From Lysobacter stagni (lineage in GTDB: Bacteria; Pseudomonadota; Gammaproteobacteria; Xanthomonadales; Xanthomonadaceae), in contig NZ_JASGBI010000001.1 in NCBI RefSeq assembly GCF_030053425.1, forward strand, positions 2,364,001-2,428,000: a stretch of DNA of 64,000 nucleotides, read 5' to 3'. The position numbers were made by a program, and so were the translations under genes. This document shows positions 55,570 to 64,000 of this stretch, in pieces. The notes under the pieces are model-generated. The model did no database searches. It saw nothing but the letters and a program-made list of their open reading frames with translations, and was not told the DNA's origin. Within the stretch, counting starts at the first letter, position 1. Each line of letters starts with the position of its first letter.

Positions 55570-56546
55570 GCAAGTCCGTTGGAATCGTTGGTGCGCGCGG
55601 TTACGTGGGCGCCGAGCTCATCCGCCTGATCGCCGCGCATCCGCAGTTCGAGCTGGCGTTCGTGTCCTCGCGCGAGCTGGTGGGTCAGCGCGTGGCCGAT
55701 CACTTCAAGGACATCGCCGGCATCGATCCGGAACTGCGCTACATCGCGCCGTCGAACGATGAGCTGCCGTCGCTGGGCGCCGATGCGGTCGTGCTGGCCC
55801 TGCCCAACGGCAAGGCGGCGGCCTGCGTGGCGGCCTTCGACGCGGCGGGCGTGGATCCCGTCATCGTCGACCTGTCGGCCGACTATCGTTTCGACGACAC
55901 CTGGTACTACGGCCTGCCCGAGCTCACGCGTGCGACCTACGCAGGACAGCGCCGCATCAGCAATCCCGGTTGCTATGCGACCGCGATGCAACTGGCCGTC
56001 GCGCCGATGCGCGATGCACTGGCGGGGCCGGTGCAGTGCTTCGGCGTGTCGGGCTACTCCGGCGCCGGCACGACGCCGTCGGACAAGAACGATCCGGACA
56101 AGCTGCGCGACAATCTCATGCCGTATGCGCTGACCAACCACGTGCACGAACGCGAGGTCACGCGTCAGCTGGGCCATGAAGTGCAGTTCCTGCCGCACGT
56201 CGCGCCGCACTTCCGCGGCTTGACCATCACCGCCAACCTGCCGCTGTCGCGCGCGTTCCAGCGCGAGGACGTGGTCGCGCGCTACCGCACGTGCTTCGAC
56301 GGCGAACCGCTGGTCGAGGTGCTGGACGAGGCGCCGTGGGTCAGCCGCATCGCAGGACGGCATCATGTCGAACTGGGTGGCTTCACGCTGTCGCCGGATG
56401 GACGGCGGCTGGTGGTGGTGGCGACCGAGGACAACCTGCTCAAGGGCGCGGCCACGCAGGCGTTGCAGAATCTCAACCTTGCCTTCGGGCTGGACGAATG
56501 GACGGGCATTCCCGTCGCGAACACTCAACAGGGTAGGGCGGCATGA
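55566..56546 (+). CDS. argC: N-acetyl-gamma-glutamyl-phosphate reductase
   Basis: A 326-residue enzyme from the GTG at 55566. [14 protein letters not shown] is the NADP-binding site and [16 protein letters not shown] holds the catalytic Cys. It reduces N-acetylglutamyl phosphate to the semialdehyde. It overlaps the neighbouring genes by 4 bp on both sides. Confidence 0.95.
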   Translation: MSKSVGIVGARGYVGAELIRLIAAHPQFELAFVSSRELVGQRVADHFKDIAGIDPELRYIAPSNDELPSLGADAVVLALPNGKAAACVAAFDAAGVDPVIVDLSADYRFDDTWYYGLPELTRATYAGQRRISNPGCYATAMQLAVAPMRDALAGPVQCFGVSGYSGAGTTPSDKNDPDKLRDNLMPYALTNHVHEREVTRQLGHEVQFLPHVAPHFRGLTITANLPLSRAFQREDVVARYRTCFDGEPLVEVLDEAPWVSRIAGRHHVELGGFTLSPDGRRLVVVATEDNLLKGAATQALQNLNLAFGLDEWTGIPVANTQQGRAA

Positions 56547-57835
56547 GCGACTTGTTGTGGCAGAAGCCCGGCGTCAAGGTCGACGCACGCATCCAGCAGT
56601 TCCTCGCCGGCGAGGACGTGATCCTCGACCGCGAGTTCTTCGTCTTCGACATCGAGGCCAGCCGTGCGCATGCGCAGGGGCTTCAGCGAATCGGCATCCT
56701 CAATGCGGATGAGCTGGCCGGACTGGAGCGTGAGCTGTCGGTGCTCGCTGACGACTTCCGTGCCGGAAATTTCGTGCTCGACGAGCAGTACGAAGATGGC
56801 CACTCGGCCATCGAGGCGCGCCTGGTCGAACGACTGGGCGATGCCGGCAAGAAGATCCACACCGGACGCAGCCGCAACGACCAGATCCTGGTCGCCACGC
56901 GTCTGTGGCTGAAGGATCGCCTCGCGCGCGTGGCCGCGCTGTGCCGCGAAAGCGCTGAGGTTGCGCTGGCGCGTGCCGGAGCGGAGCAGGGCGTTCCGCT
57001 GCCGGGCTACACGCACCTGCAGCGTGCCGTGGTCTCGTCGCTGGGCATGTGGTGGGCGGCGTGGGCCGAAGGGTTCATCGACAACGCCCAGCGCGCCCGC
57101 CAGACGCTGGACTGGGTGGATGCCAATCCGCTCGGCAGCGCCGCGGGCTACGGCGTCAACCTGCCGCTGGATCGCGACCACACCACCGCCGCGCTCGGCT
57201 TCGGCCGTCTGCAGGTATCGGCGGCTTATGCGCAGCTCTCGCGTGGCAAGTTCGAGATGGCCGCGATCGAAGCCCTGTCGTCCGCATTGCTCGACCTGCG
57301 CCGCCTGGCCTGGGACCTGAGCCTGTTCACCAGCGCTGAGTTCGCCTTCGTCGCGCTGCCCGCGCAGTACACCACCGGCAGTTCGATCATGCCCAACAAG
57401 CGCAATCCGGACGTGATCGAGCTGATGCGTGCGAGCTACTCCGCCGCGGCGGCCGCGCGCACCGAGATCGAACAACTGCTGTCGCTGCCCTCGGGCTACC
57501 ACCGCGACCTGCAGTTCTCCAAGGGTGCGATCTTCCACGCCTTCGGCCGCGGCATCGGTGCGCTGGAACTGCTGCCCGACCTGCTGCGCAACCTGGAATG
57601 GAAGGCCGATCGCATGCGCGAAGCGCTGGATCCGTCGATGTATGCGACCGACCTGGCCGTCGATCTGGCACGCCAGGGCTTGCCGTTCCGCGAAGCCTAT
57701 CGCCAGGCCGCCGACCCGGCACGCTGGGCGCAGGGCGATGCCGACGCCAGCCTGGCCGCGCGCGTCTCGCCCGGTGCTTCGGCGGACCTTCGCCTGGGCG
57801 AATTGCAGGCACGCCTGGCCGCACTGACCTCATGA
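56543..57835 (+). CDS. argH: Argininosuccinate lyase
   Basis: A 430-residue fumarase-superfamily lyase. TGRSRNDQI and [12 protein letters not shown] are diagnostic, the latter holding the catalytic Ser loop. It releases arginine and fumarate. It overlaps argC by 4 bp. Confidence 0.95.
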   Translation: MSDLLWQKPGVKVDARIQQFLAGEDVILDREFFVFDIEASRAHAQGLQRIGILNADELAGLERELSVLADDFRAGNFVLDEQYEDGHSAIEARLVERLGDAGKKIHTGRSRNDQILVATRLWLKDRLARVAALCRESAEVALARAGAEQGVPLPGYTHLQRAVVSSLGMWWAAWAEGFIDNAQRARQTLDWVDANPLGSAAGYGVNLPLDRDHTTAALGFGRLQVSAAYAQLSRGKFEMAAIEALSSALLDLRRLAWDLSLFTSAEFAFVALPAQYTTGSSIMPNKRNPDVIELMRASYSAAAAARTEIEQLLSLPSGYHRDLQFSKGAIFHAFGRGIGALELLPDLLRNLEWKADRMREALDPSMYATDLAVDLARQGLPFREAYRQAADPARWAQGDADASLAARVSPGASADLRLGELQARLAALTS

Positions 57836-57929
57836 CCTCCGGCGCACGCCCCGCGCGTGCGCCTGCACCACCGGCAGTACCGCAGTAGCAGTTCCGGCAT
57901 CACGTCGATCGAACGATGAAGGGGAACCC

Positions 57930-59066
57930 ATGCGTCGCAGGCTGGTTGCAGTACTCGCATTCATCCCGTTGCTCGCCTGCGCGCGCGACCTGCCCGCGCC
58001 AGCGGCGATCGATGCCGAAGTCGCCCGGCTCCTGAAGGAAACGGGTGCCAAAGGCCTGGCGATCGCGGTGATCGACGAAGGACGCCCCGTCCACGTCGCC
58101 GCCCACGGCGTGCGCAACACTGCGGGCGATCCGCTGCAGGTCGACACCATCATGTATGGCGCGTCGCTCACCAAGGCCGTGTTCGCCTACACGGTGATGC
58201 AGCAGGTGGAACAGGGAAGGATGGGGCTCGATACACCCCTTGCCGACAGCCTGCCCAAGCCGCTGCCGGCCTATGTGTCGCCGCAGATCGTCGACCGTTA
58301 CGCCGACTGGTCCGCGCTGGACGAACGCTGGCGCAAGCTCACGCCGCGCATCCTGCTGACCCACAGCTCGGGTTTCGCGAACTTCGGATTCCTCGAGCCC
58401 GACGAGAAGCTGCACTTCCATTTCGATCCCGGTTCGCGCTACGCCTATTCCGGCGACGGCCTGAACACACTGCAGTTCGTGATGGAGACCGGACTGGGCA
58501 TCGATGTGGGCGCGCAGACGACGCGCATCTTCGAGGGCCTGGGCATGCACCGCACCAGCCTGATCTGGCGGCCGGATTTTGCCGGAAACCTCGCCGACGG
58601 CTGGGACGCGAAGGGCAACGTTGAACCGCACGACGAACGTTCCAAGGTGCGTGCGGCCGGTTCGATGGACACCACCATCGCCGACCTGGCGAAGTTCGTC
58701 GCCGCTTACGTGCGTGGCGATGGGCTCTCGCGCAAGGGACGCGCGGAGCTGGTGCGGCCGCAACTTCCGATCACCACGCGTTCGCAGTTCCCCTCGCTGC
58801 AGGACGAACTGCCCGCGGCGCAGCGACGCAAGGACCTGGCTGCCGGCCTGGGAGTCGTCGTGTTCGACGGCCCGCAAGGCCATGGCTTCTTCAAGGGCGG
58901 TCACAACGACACCACCGCAAACACCCTGGTATGCGTGGAAGCCGGCCAGCGTTGCGTGGTCATCCTGTCCAACGACGTGCGTGTCGAACGACGCTTCCCG
59001 GACCTCGTCCGCTTCGTGCTGGGCGACACCGGCGTTCCCTACGACTGGGAGTACGGCACGCCATGA
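57930..59066 (+). CDS. Serine hydrolase (beta-lactamase class C-like)
   Basis: A 378-residue protein. The signal carries a possible lipobox (LLAC). The nucleophile S79-L-T-K82 is the SxxK motif and YSG the second (Y-x-N/G) motif; HGFFKGG is the probable third motif. It could hydrolyse esters or D-alanyl peptides. It interrupts the arg/pro cluster between argH and proB and overlaps proB by 4 bp. Confidence 0.87.
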   Translation: MRRRLVAVLAFIPLLACARDLPAPAAIDAEVARLLKETGAKGLAIAVIDEGRPVHVAAHGVRNTAGDPLQVDTIMYGASLTKAVFAYTVMQQVEQGRMGLDTPLADSLPKPLPAYVSPQIVDRYADWSALDERWRKLTPRILLTHSSGFANFGFLEPDEKLHFHFDPGSRYAYSGDGLNTLQFVMETGLGIDVGAQTTRIFEGLGMHRTSLIWRPDFAGNLADGWDAKGNVEPHDERSKVRAAGSMDTTIADLAKFVAAYVRGDGLSRKGRAELVRPQLPITTRSQFPSLQDELPAAQRRKDLAAGLGVVVFDGPQGHGFFKGGHNDTTANTLVCVEAGQRCVVILSNDVRVERRFPDLVRFVLGDTGVPYDWEYGTP

Positions 59067-60211
59067 GCGCAACCGGCTTCTCGACGCAGCCACTGCCGCG
59101 CTGGCAACGCGCGGTGCTCAAGGTCGGCAGTAGCCTGCTTGCCGGAAGCGGCGGGCTCGATCCACGGCATGCGGCGGGTCTGGCCGCGTTCATCGCGGCA
59201 TCGCGCGCGCGTGGTCGCGAGGTCGTGCTGGTCTCGTCCGGCGCGGTCGCTGCGGGACGAGGGCGTGTCGGAGGCGGCGGCGACGGGCTGGTGCAACGGC
59301 AGGCGTTGGCCTCGCTGGGGCAGGCGTCGTTGATCGCGTTCTGGCAGACGCTGGTGGCGCAGCCGGTCGCGCAGGTACTGCTCACGCACGACGACCTTCG
59401 CAATCGTCGCCGCTACCTCAACGCACGCGCGACCCTGCGCGAGCTGCTGCGCCTGGGCGCATTGCCAGTGATCAACGAAAACGACGCCGTTGCGGTGGAC
59501 GAACTCAAGCTGGGCGACAACGACAACCTTGCCGCGGCGGTGGCGTCGCTGGTCGATGCCGACCTGCTGCTGATCGCGACCGACATCGGCGGCCTGTACA
59601 GCGGACATCCGACGCGCGATCCGCAGGCGCGGCCAATCGAGCGCGTCGAGCAGGTCACGCCCGAGTTGTTGCAGATCGCCAGTGGCGGCGCCGGCGAGCT
59701 TGGCACCGGTGGCATGCGCACGAAGCTGGAAGCGGCGGCCAAGGCCGGCGCGGCCGGCATTCCCACGGTACTGTTCTGTGGTCGCGACGATACCGTCGTA
59801 CACGCCCTTGGCGAAGACCTGCTGCGCGGCACCCTGGTGCTTGCCCAGGGCGATCGCCTTCGCGCGCGCAAGCAATGGCTGCGGCACGCGCCATCGTCCG
59901 GGCGCCTGCAGGTGGACGAAGGCGCGGCGATCGCGCTGCACAGGCAAGGTGCATCGCTGCTGCCCGGTGGCGTGCTCGAGGTGGAGGGCGAGTTCCGTCG
60001 CGGCGACGTGGTGGAGATCGTCACCGATGCCTCGTCGTTGCCGTTCGCACGCGGCCTTGCGCAGTACAGCGCCACCGAGGTGCGCAGGATCGCGCGGCAC
60101 CACAGCCAGGACATCGAGCGATTGCTCGGCTTCCGCTACGGCGAGTCGGTGATCCATCGCGACGACCTCGTGCTGCTGGCGCTGGCCAGCCAACCGGAGG
60201 CTTCGGCATGA
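59063..60211 (+). CDS. proB: Glutamate 5-kinase
   Basis: A 382-residue enzyme: AAK kinase domain (residues 15-260; [32 protein letters not shown]) and a C-terminal PUA domain ([20 protein letters not shown]). It phosphorylates glutamate in proline synthesis. It overlaps proA by 4 bp. Confidence 0.95.
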   Translation: MSATGFSTQPLPRWQRAVLKVGSSLLAGSGGLDPRHAAGLAAFIAASRARGREVVLVSSGAVAAGRGRVGGGGDGLVQRQALASLGQASLIAFWQTLVAQPVAQVLLTHDDLRNRRRYLNARATLRELLRLGALPVINENDAVAVDELKLGDNDNLAAAVASLVDADLLLIATDIGGLYSGHPTRDPQARPIERVEQVTPELLQIASGGAGELGTGGMRTKLEAAAKAGAAGIPTVLFCGRDDTVVHALGEDLLRGTLVLAQGDRLRARKQWLRHAPSSGRLQVDEGAAIALHRQGASLLPGGVLEVEGEFRRGDVVEIVTDASSLPFARGLAQYSATEVRRIARHHSQDIERLLGFRYGESVIHRDDLVLLALASQPEASA

Positions 60212-61473
60212 CGGGCTATGTGCGCGAACTCGCGCTGCGTGCGCGTGAAGCCGGTCCGGTCATCGCTGCGCTGGAAAATGCGGCGCGGCGGCGCCTGATC
60301 GAATCGATGGCGCAGTCGCTGCGTCATCGCAGCCCGGACATCCTTGCGGCCAATGCGCAGGACATGGCGCGCGGGCGCGACAACGGACTGGGCGCCGCGA
60401 TGCTCGACCGGCTGCGCCTGGACGAGGCGCGCGTGAACGCCATCGCCGATGCACTGATGGAAGTGGCCGCGCAACCCGATCCGCTGGGCGAGGTCACGCG
60501 ACGGGAAGTGCGGCCCAATGGCGTGGTGATCGAGCGCCAGCGCATACCGCTGGGCCTGATCGCCATGATCTACGAAGCGCGCCCCAACGTGACGGCCGAC
60601 GCCGCGGCGTTGTGCCTGAAGGCCGGAAACACCGTACTGCTGCGCGGCGGCTCGGAGGCGCGCGCCAGCAACGCGGCCATTGCCGACTGCCTGCACGCCG
60701 CGTTGCGCGAGCATGGCCTCCCGGAGGCCGCCGTCTCGCTGGTGTCCGATCCCGCGCGCGAGCACGTGCTGGAGCTGTTGCAGCTGTCGGACCTGATCGA
60801 TCTGGCGATCCCGCGTGGCGGCGAAGCGTTGATCCACTTCGTCGCCGAACACGCACGCGTGCCCGTCATCAAGCATTACAAGGGCGTGTGCCACCTGTAC
60901 GTGGACCGTGCCGCGGACATCGACAAGGCGCTGGCCCTGCTGGTCGACGGAAAGACCTCACGGCCGGGGGTGTGCAACGCGCTGGAGACGTTGCTGGTGC
61001 ATCGCGATGTCGCCGGGCACTTCCTGCCGACGGCGTTGCAGCGATTGCGGGCGCGTGGCGTGGAGGTTCGCGGCTGCGAACGCACGCGCGGGATCGTCCC
61101 GGATGTGAAGCCGGCGGATGAGGGCGATTACGCGGCCGAGTACCTCGACCTGATCCTCGCCGTGCGCGTGGTGGATGACTTGGCCGACGCGCTCGCGCAT
61201 ATCGCGCGTTTCGGTTCTGACCACACCGAGGTCATCGTCACGGAGGACTCCGCCGCCGCCGAAGCCTTCGTGCGCGGCACGCGCAGTTCGGCGGTGATGG
61301 TGAACGCGTCCTCGCGCTTCAACGATGGCGGACAGCTCGGTCTGGGCGCGGAAATAGGTATCTCGACCACGCGGTTGCACGCATACGGGCCGATGGGCGC
61401 GGAATCATTGACCATCGAACGTTTCGTCGTGCGTGGCGACGGGCAGGTGCGCCACGCCGAATCGCGGGGGTGA
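60208..61473 (+). CDS. proA: Glutamate-5-semialdehyde dehydrogenase
   Basis: A 421-residue aldehyde-dehydrogenase-fold enzyme. The catalytic Cys lies in [14 protein letters not shown], and [17 protein letters not shown] is the cofactor-binding signature. It reduces glutamyl phosphate to the semialdehyde of proline synthesis. It closes the arg/pro cluster and is convergent with the mutarotase gene, 10 bp away. Confidence 0.95.
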   Translation: MTGYVRELALRAREAGPVIAALENAARRRLIESMAQSLRHRSPDILAANAQDMARGRDNGLGAAMLDRLRLDEARVNAIADALMEVAAQPDPLGEVTRREVRPNGVVIERQRIPLGLIAMIYEARPNVTADAAALCLKAGNTVLLRGGSEARASNAAIADCLHAALREHGLPEAAVSLVSDPAREHVLELLQLSDLIDLAIPRGGEALIHFVAEHARVPVIKHYKGVCHLYVDRAADIDKALALLVDGKTSRPGVCNALETLLVHRDVAGHFLPTALQRLRARGVEVRGCERTRGIVPDVKPADEGDYAAEYLDLILAVRVVDDLADALAHIARFGSDHTEVIVTEDSAAAEAFVRGTRSSAVMVNASSRFNDGGQLGLGAEIGISTTRLHAYGPMGAESLTIERFVVRGDGQVRHAESRG

Positions 61474-61483
61474 TCGCGGCGGG

Positions 61484-62338
61484 CTACGCGCCCGTGCGTT
61501 CGGACAGTCGCTGCACGCCCCGCCAGCGCTCGCCGGGAGCCAGGCGTACCGGCGCCACGACGGTGCCCGATTCCACGCAGACGAAGCGCAGGTGCTCGCC
61601 AGCGCCCAGATCGCCGATGGACGCGGCGAGCGTGGCGCCCGGGTTCCACACGATGGTGTCGCGGAAGCCTTCGGCTTCGATTCCCAGCACGCGCTCGTCG
61701 TCGTGCAATGTCAGTGCGTGCGGGGCGTCGGGATACACGCGGTCCACCTCGCCCTCGAAGCGGACCGGTACGTGGGTCGCGGCTGTCGTCACGGCGCCGC
61801 GTGCGGAGTCCTCGAACGCGTGCGATTCCAGGCCAGTCAGGCTCACGCCGGGCAGGCGGCGCACCCGCAGGTAGGTATGCAGTGCGGTGGTGAATTCGAA
61901 GGCTTCCTCGCCGCGGTTCAGGATTTCCAGCTGGACCGTCAGGCTCGATGGCGTCAGTGATACCTGCAGGCGCGCTCGAAAGCGGTGCGGCCACAGGGGC
62001 CACGTCTGTTCGCCGTCGACCAGTTCGAGGATCGCGGTGGGTGCCTCCTCGACGTTCATCTCCCCCGGCTGCCATTCCAGCAGGCGCGCGAATCCGTGCT
62101 TGATCATCGGGCCGCGGCCAGCGAACTGTGGAAACACGACCGGAATGCCGCCACGGATCGCGCCGCCGGCGCTGCGGCTGGCGTTCGGGCTCAGGTACAG
62201 GCGCTCGCGATCGGGCGAAGTCTTCCACGACAGCACCTGCGCGCCGTGCAGGCTGACTTCCGCGCTGGCGCCGTCGGATCGGACCAGACGCAGGCACGGG
62301 CGATCGTCGCGTGTGAACGGCTCGATGGAATGCGTCAT
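61484..62338 (-). CDS. D-hexose-6-phosphate mutarotase (aldose 1-epimerase-like)
   Basis: A 284-residue YeaD-like mutarotase. HGAQVLSW, GIPVVFPQFAGRG and the HGFARLLEW segment carry the conserved His, and TTALHTYLRV and the late Glu (CVESGTV) complete the site. It interconverts anomers of glucose 6-phosphate. The start at 62338 is chosen because MTHSIEPFTRDDRP follows. Confidence 0.9.
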   Translation of the reverse strand: MTHSIEPFTRDDRPCLRLVRSDGASAEVSLHGAQVLSWKTSPDRERLYLSPNASRSAGGAIRGGIPVVFPQFAGRGPMIKHGFARLLEWQPGEMNVEEAPTAILELVDGEQTWPLWPHRFRARLQVSLTPSSLTVQLEILNRGEEAFEFTTALHTYLRVRRLPGVSLTGLESHAFEDSARGAVTTAATHVPVRFEGEVDRVYPDAPHALTLHDDERVLGIEAEGFRDTIVWNPGATLAASIGDLGAGEHLRFVCVESGTVVAPVRLAPGERWRGVQRLSERTGA

Positions 62339-62409
62339 GGGCGGGCCAGGGAGAATGCCAGCGCCGATCTTGCCCGATGCCGCGTGCCGTGCGGCATCCG
62401 GAAACGAAA

Positions 62410-62430
62410 AACGCCGGCAGGGCCGGCGTT
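62410..62430 (-). terminator. tRNA-Pro terminator
   Basis: AACGCCGGC-AGG-GCCGGCGTT is a perfect 9-bp stem. Read on the minus strand it is followed by a T-rich tail (TTTTCGTTTC), 36 bases after the tRNA-Pro 3' end. Confidence 0.75.
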
Positions 62431-62465
62431 GTTTCTGTGTCAGCCTTCCGGCGCGATGCGGAAGT

Positions 62466-62542
62466 TGGTCGGGGAGACAGGATTTGAACCTGCGACTTCT
62501 ACGTCCCGAACGTAGCGCTCTACCAGGCTGAGCTACACCCCG
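62466..62542 (-). tRNA. tRNA-Pro (anticodon CGG)
   Basis: A 77-base cloverleaf with encoded CCA. The acceptor begins CGGGGTG, the D arm reads AGCTCAGCCTGGTAGAGC, the anticodon loop TTCGGGA gives CGG for CCG codons, and the T loop is TTCAAAT. Confidence 0.93.
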
Positions 62543-62723
62543 ACTGCTGAGCCGCAAATTCTAGTCAGTTGCCCCATCGCGAGGCAAGGGGTCCGATGCA
62601 ATTTCCTTCAGCCGGCGCCCGGATCGCTGGGGGAAACCGGGGCACAGCCGCTAAACTGTGGCGGTTTTCCGCTCGTTCCGCCCCGTACCGGCCGCCCGCG
62701 GCCCGACGTCACTGGAGTTCCGC

Positions 62724-64000
62724 TTGATCAAGCCGCGCACCCCGCCCGGGGTCATGGAGCTGTTGCCTCCTGACCAGATCGCCTTCCAGCGCATGCTGGA
62801 CACGATCCGCCGCAATTTCGAACGCTTCGGCTTCCTGCCGGTGGAAACGCCGGTGATGGAGCTGTCGGAAGTGCTGCTGACCAAATCGGGCGGCGAAACC
62901 GAGCGGCAGGTCTATTTCGTTCAGTCCACCGGCGCGCTGGAGAAATCCGGCGAGGGCATGCCGGAGCTGGCGCTGCGCTTCGACCTCACCGTGCCGCTGG
63001 CGCGTTACGTGGCCGAACACGAGCACGAACTCGCGTTCCCGTTCCGTCGCTACCAGATGCAGCGCGTGTACCGCGGCGAGCGCGCCCAGCGCGGCCGCTT
63101 CCGCGAGTTCTACCAGTGCGACATCGACGTGATCGGCAAGGACGCGCTGAGCGTGCGCTTCGATGCCGAACTGCCGGCGGTGATCCACGCGGTCTTCTCC
63201 GAGCTCGACATCGGCGCGTTCACCATCCAGCTCAACAACCGCAAGCTCATGCGCGGCTTCTTCGAAGCGCAGGGCGTGGCCGATGGAGAGCTGCAGGCGC
63301 TGGTGCTGCGCGAGGTCGACAAGCTCGACAAGCGCGGCGAGGACTACGTGCGCGAGACGCTGACCGGCGAAGGCTTCAACCTGCCGGCCGAGGGCGTGGA
63401 GAAGATCCTCGACTTCGTGAAGGTGCGCTCGACCTCGCACGCCGACGCGATGGCGAAGCTGGACGCGCTGGGCGAGGGCAGCCAGTCGCTGCGCGAAGGC
63501 GTCGCCGAACTGCGCGAGGTGCTGGAACTGGTGCGCGCCCTGGGCGTGCCGGAGGCGAACTACGCGCTCAACTTCTCCATCGCGCGCGGGCTGGACTACT
63601 ACACCGGCACCGTCTACGAGACCACGCTCAACGACTACCCGCAGATCGGTTCGATCTGCTCGGGCGGCCGCTACGAGAACCTGGCCAGCCACTACACCAA
63701 GTCGAAGCTGCCCGGCGTGGGCATCTCGATCGGCCTGACGCGCCTGTTCTGGCAGCTGCGCGAGGCCGGCCTGCTGGGCAAGGCCACCGGCAGCACCGTG
63801 CAGGCGATGGTCGCGCTGATGGATGGCGAATCGCTGCCCGACGCGCTGGACATCGCACGCCGCCTGCGCTCGGCCGGCATCAACACCGAAATGCAGATGG
63901 AAGCGCGCAAGATCGGCAAGCAGTTCCAGTACGCCTCGCGCGCCGGCATCCGGTTCGTGGTGCTGACCGGCGAGGACGAACGTGCGCGCGGCGTGGTGGC
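62724..64000 (+). CDS. hisS: Histidyl-tRNA synthetase (partial, runs off the right edge)
   Basis: The first 425 codons of a class II synthetase. A TTG start at 62724 follows GGAG (62713-62716) and gives [14 protein letters not shown], matching the conserved N-terminus. Motif 2 ([23 protein letters not shown]) and the HisRS signatures [13 protein letters not shown] and [12 protein letters not shown] are present. The last residues lie in the C-terminal anticodon-binding domain. It charges tRNA-His. Confidence 0.95.
   Translation, partial: MIKPRTPPGVMELLPPDQIAFQRMLDTIRRNFERFGFLPVETPVMELSEVLLTKSGGETERQVYFVQSTGALEKSGEGMPELALRFDLTVPLARYVAEHEHELAFPFRRYQMQRVYRGERAQRGRFREFYQCDIDVIGKDALSVRFDAELPAVIHAVFSELDIGAFTIQLNNRKLMRGFFEAQGVADGELQALVLREVDKLDKRGEDYVRETLTGEGFNLPAEGVEKILDFVKVRSTSHADAMAKLDALGEGSQSLREGVAELREVLELVRALGVPEANYALNFSIARGLDYYTGTVYETTLNDYPQIGSICSGGRYENLASHYTKSKLPGVGISIGLTRLFWQLREAGLLGKATGSTVQAMVALMDGESLPDALDIARRLRSAGINTEMQMEARKIGKQFQYASRAGIRFVVLTGEDERARGVV

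Overview
The window is high-GC DNA from a gammaproteobacterium of the Xanthomonadaceae/Lysobacteraceae type, most likely Lysobacter or a close relative. The best evidence is the arginine-proline cluster at 50.1-61.5 kb. It encodes an N-acetylornithine carbamoyltransferase-type ArgF, an acetylcitrulline-deacetylase-type ArgE and a fused N-acetylglutamate kinase/synthase ArgB, a combination known from Xanthomonas. FimX, a tailed DksA, FolE2 and an EpmB/EF-P pair fit the same group. The genus is an inference from protein content.

Layout. (1) 0-4.1 kb: chromosomal genes for a uracil-DNA-glycosylase-like protein, an amidohydrolase and a patatin-like lipoprotein. (2) 4.2-22.3 kb: an integrated genomic island between two perfect 47-bp copies of the 3' part of a tRNA-Ala gene (4217-4263 and 22245-22291). 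It carries a tyrosine integrase, a type III restriction-modification system (mod, res), a conjugation remnant (TrbJ, TrbL and a lipoprotein, with no relaxase, coupling protein or secretion ATPase seen), several small DNA-binding proteins, two Fic-antitoxin-like proteins without a Fic toxin, a frameshifted YkgJ-type gene, a replication-initiator-like winged-helix protein, and a right arm of probable defence genes: a PLD-type nuclease, a HEPN-like protein and two PD-(D/E)xK-like proteins. (3) 22.3-49.9 kb: core genes, including ppk2, rnd, an FGE-domain lipoprotein, phaR, phaB, gluQ, htpX, fimX, epmB, efp, an MTA/SAH-deaminase-like gene, ubiG, gph, folE2, a diguanylate cyclase, an M23 peptidase, pyrC, yidD, dksA, sufE and cysS. 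(4) 49.9-61.5 kb: the cluster argF'-argG-argE'-argB-GNAT-argC-argH-serine hydrolase-proB-proA, mostly closely spaced or overlapping. (5) 61.5-64 kb: a hexose-phosphate mutarotase, tRNA-Pro and the start of hisS, which runs off the right edge.

The least explained signals lie in the island. There are eight copies of a TTGACGATTCGTCAA-type palindrome in 1.9 kb. A roughly 285-bp leader is repeated in front of two different genes, with hairpins that keep their pairing while their sequence changes. Paired GCCACA arm-type motifs sit just inside both ends. The PLD/HEPN gene pair resembles no defence system I can name. Outside the island, a possible arginine attenuator lies before argF', and a DksA has lost its zinc cysteines and gained a histone-H1-like tail.

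The annotation comes from reading the sequence and the translations; no database search was run.
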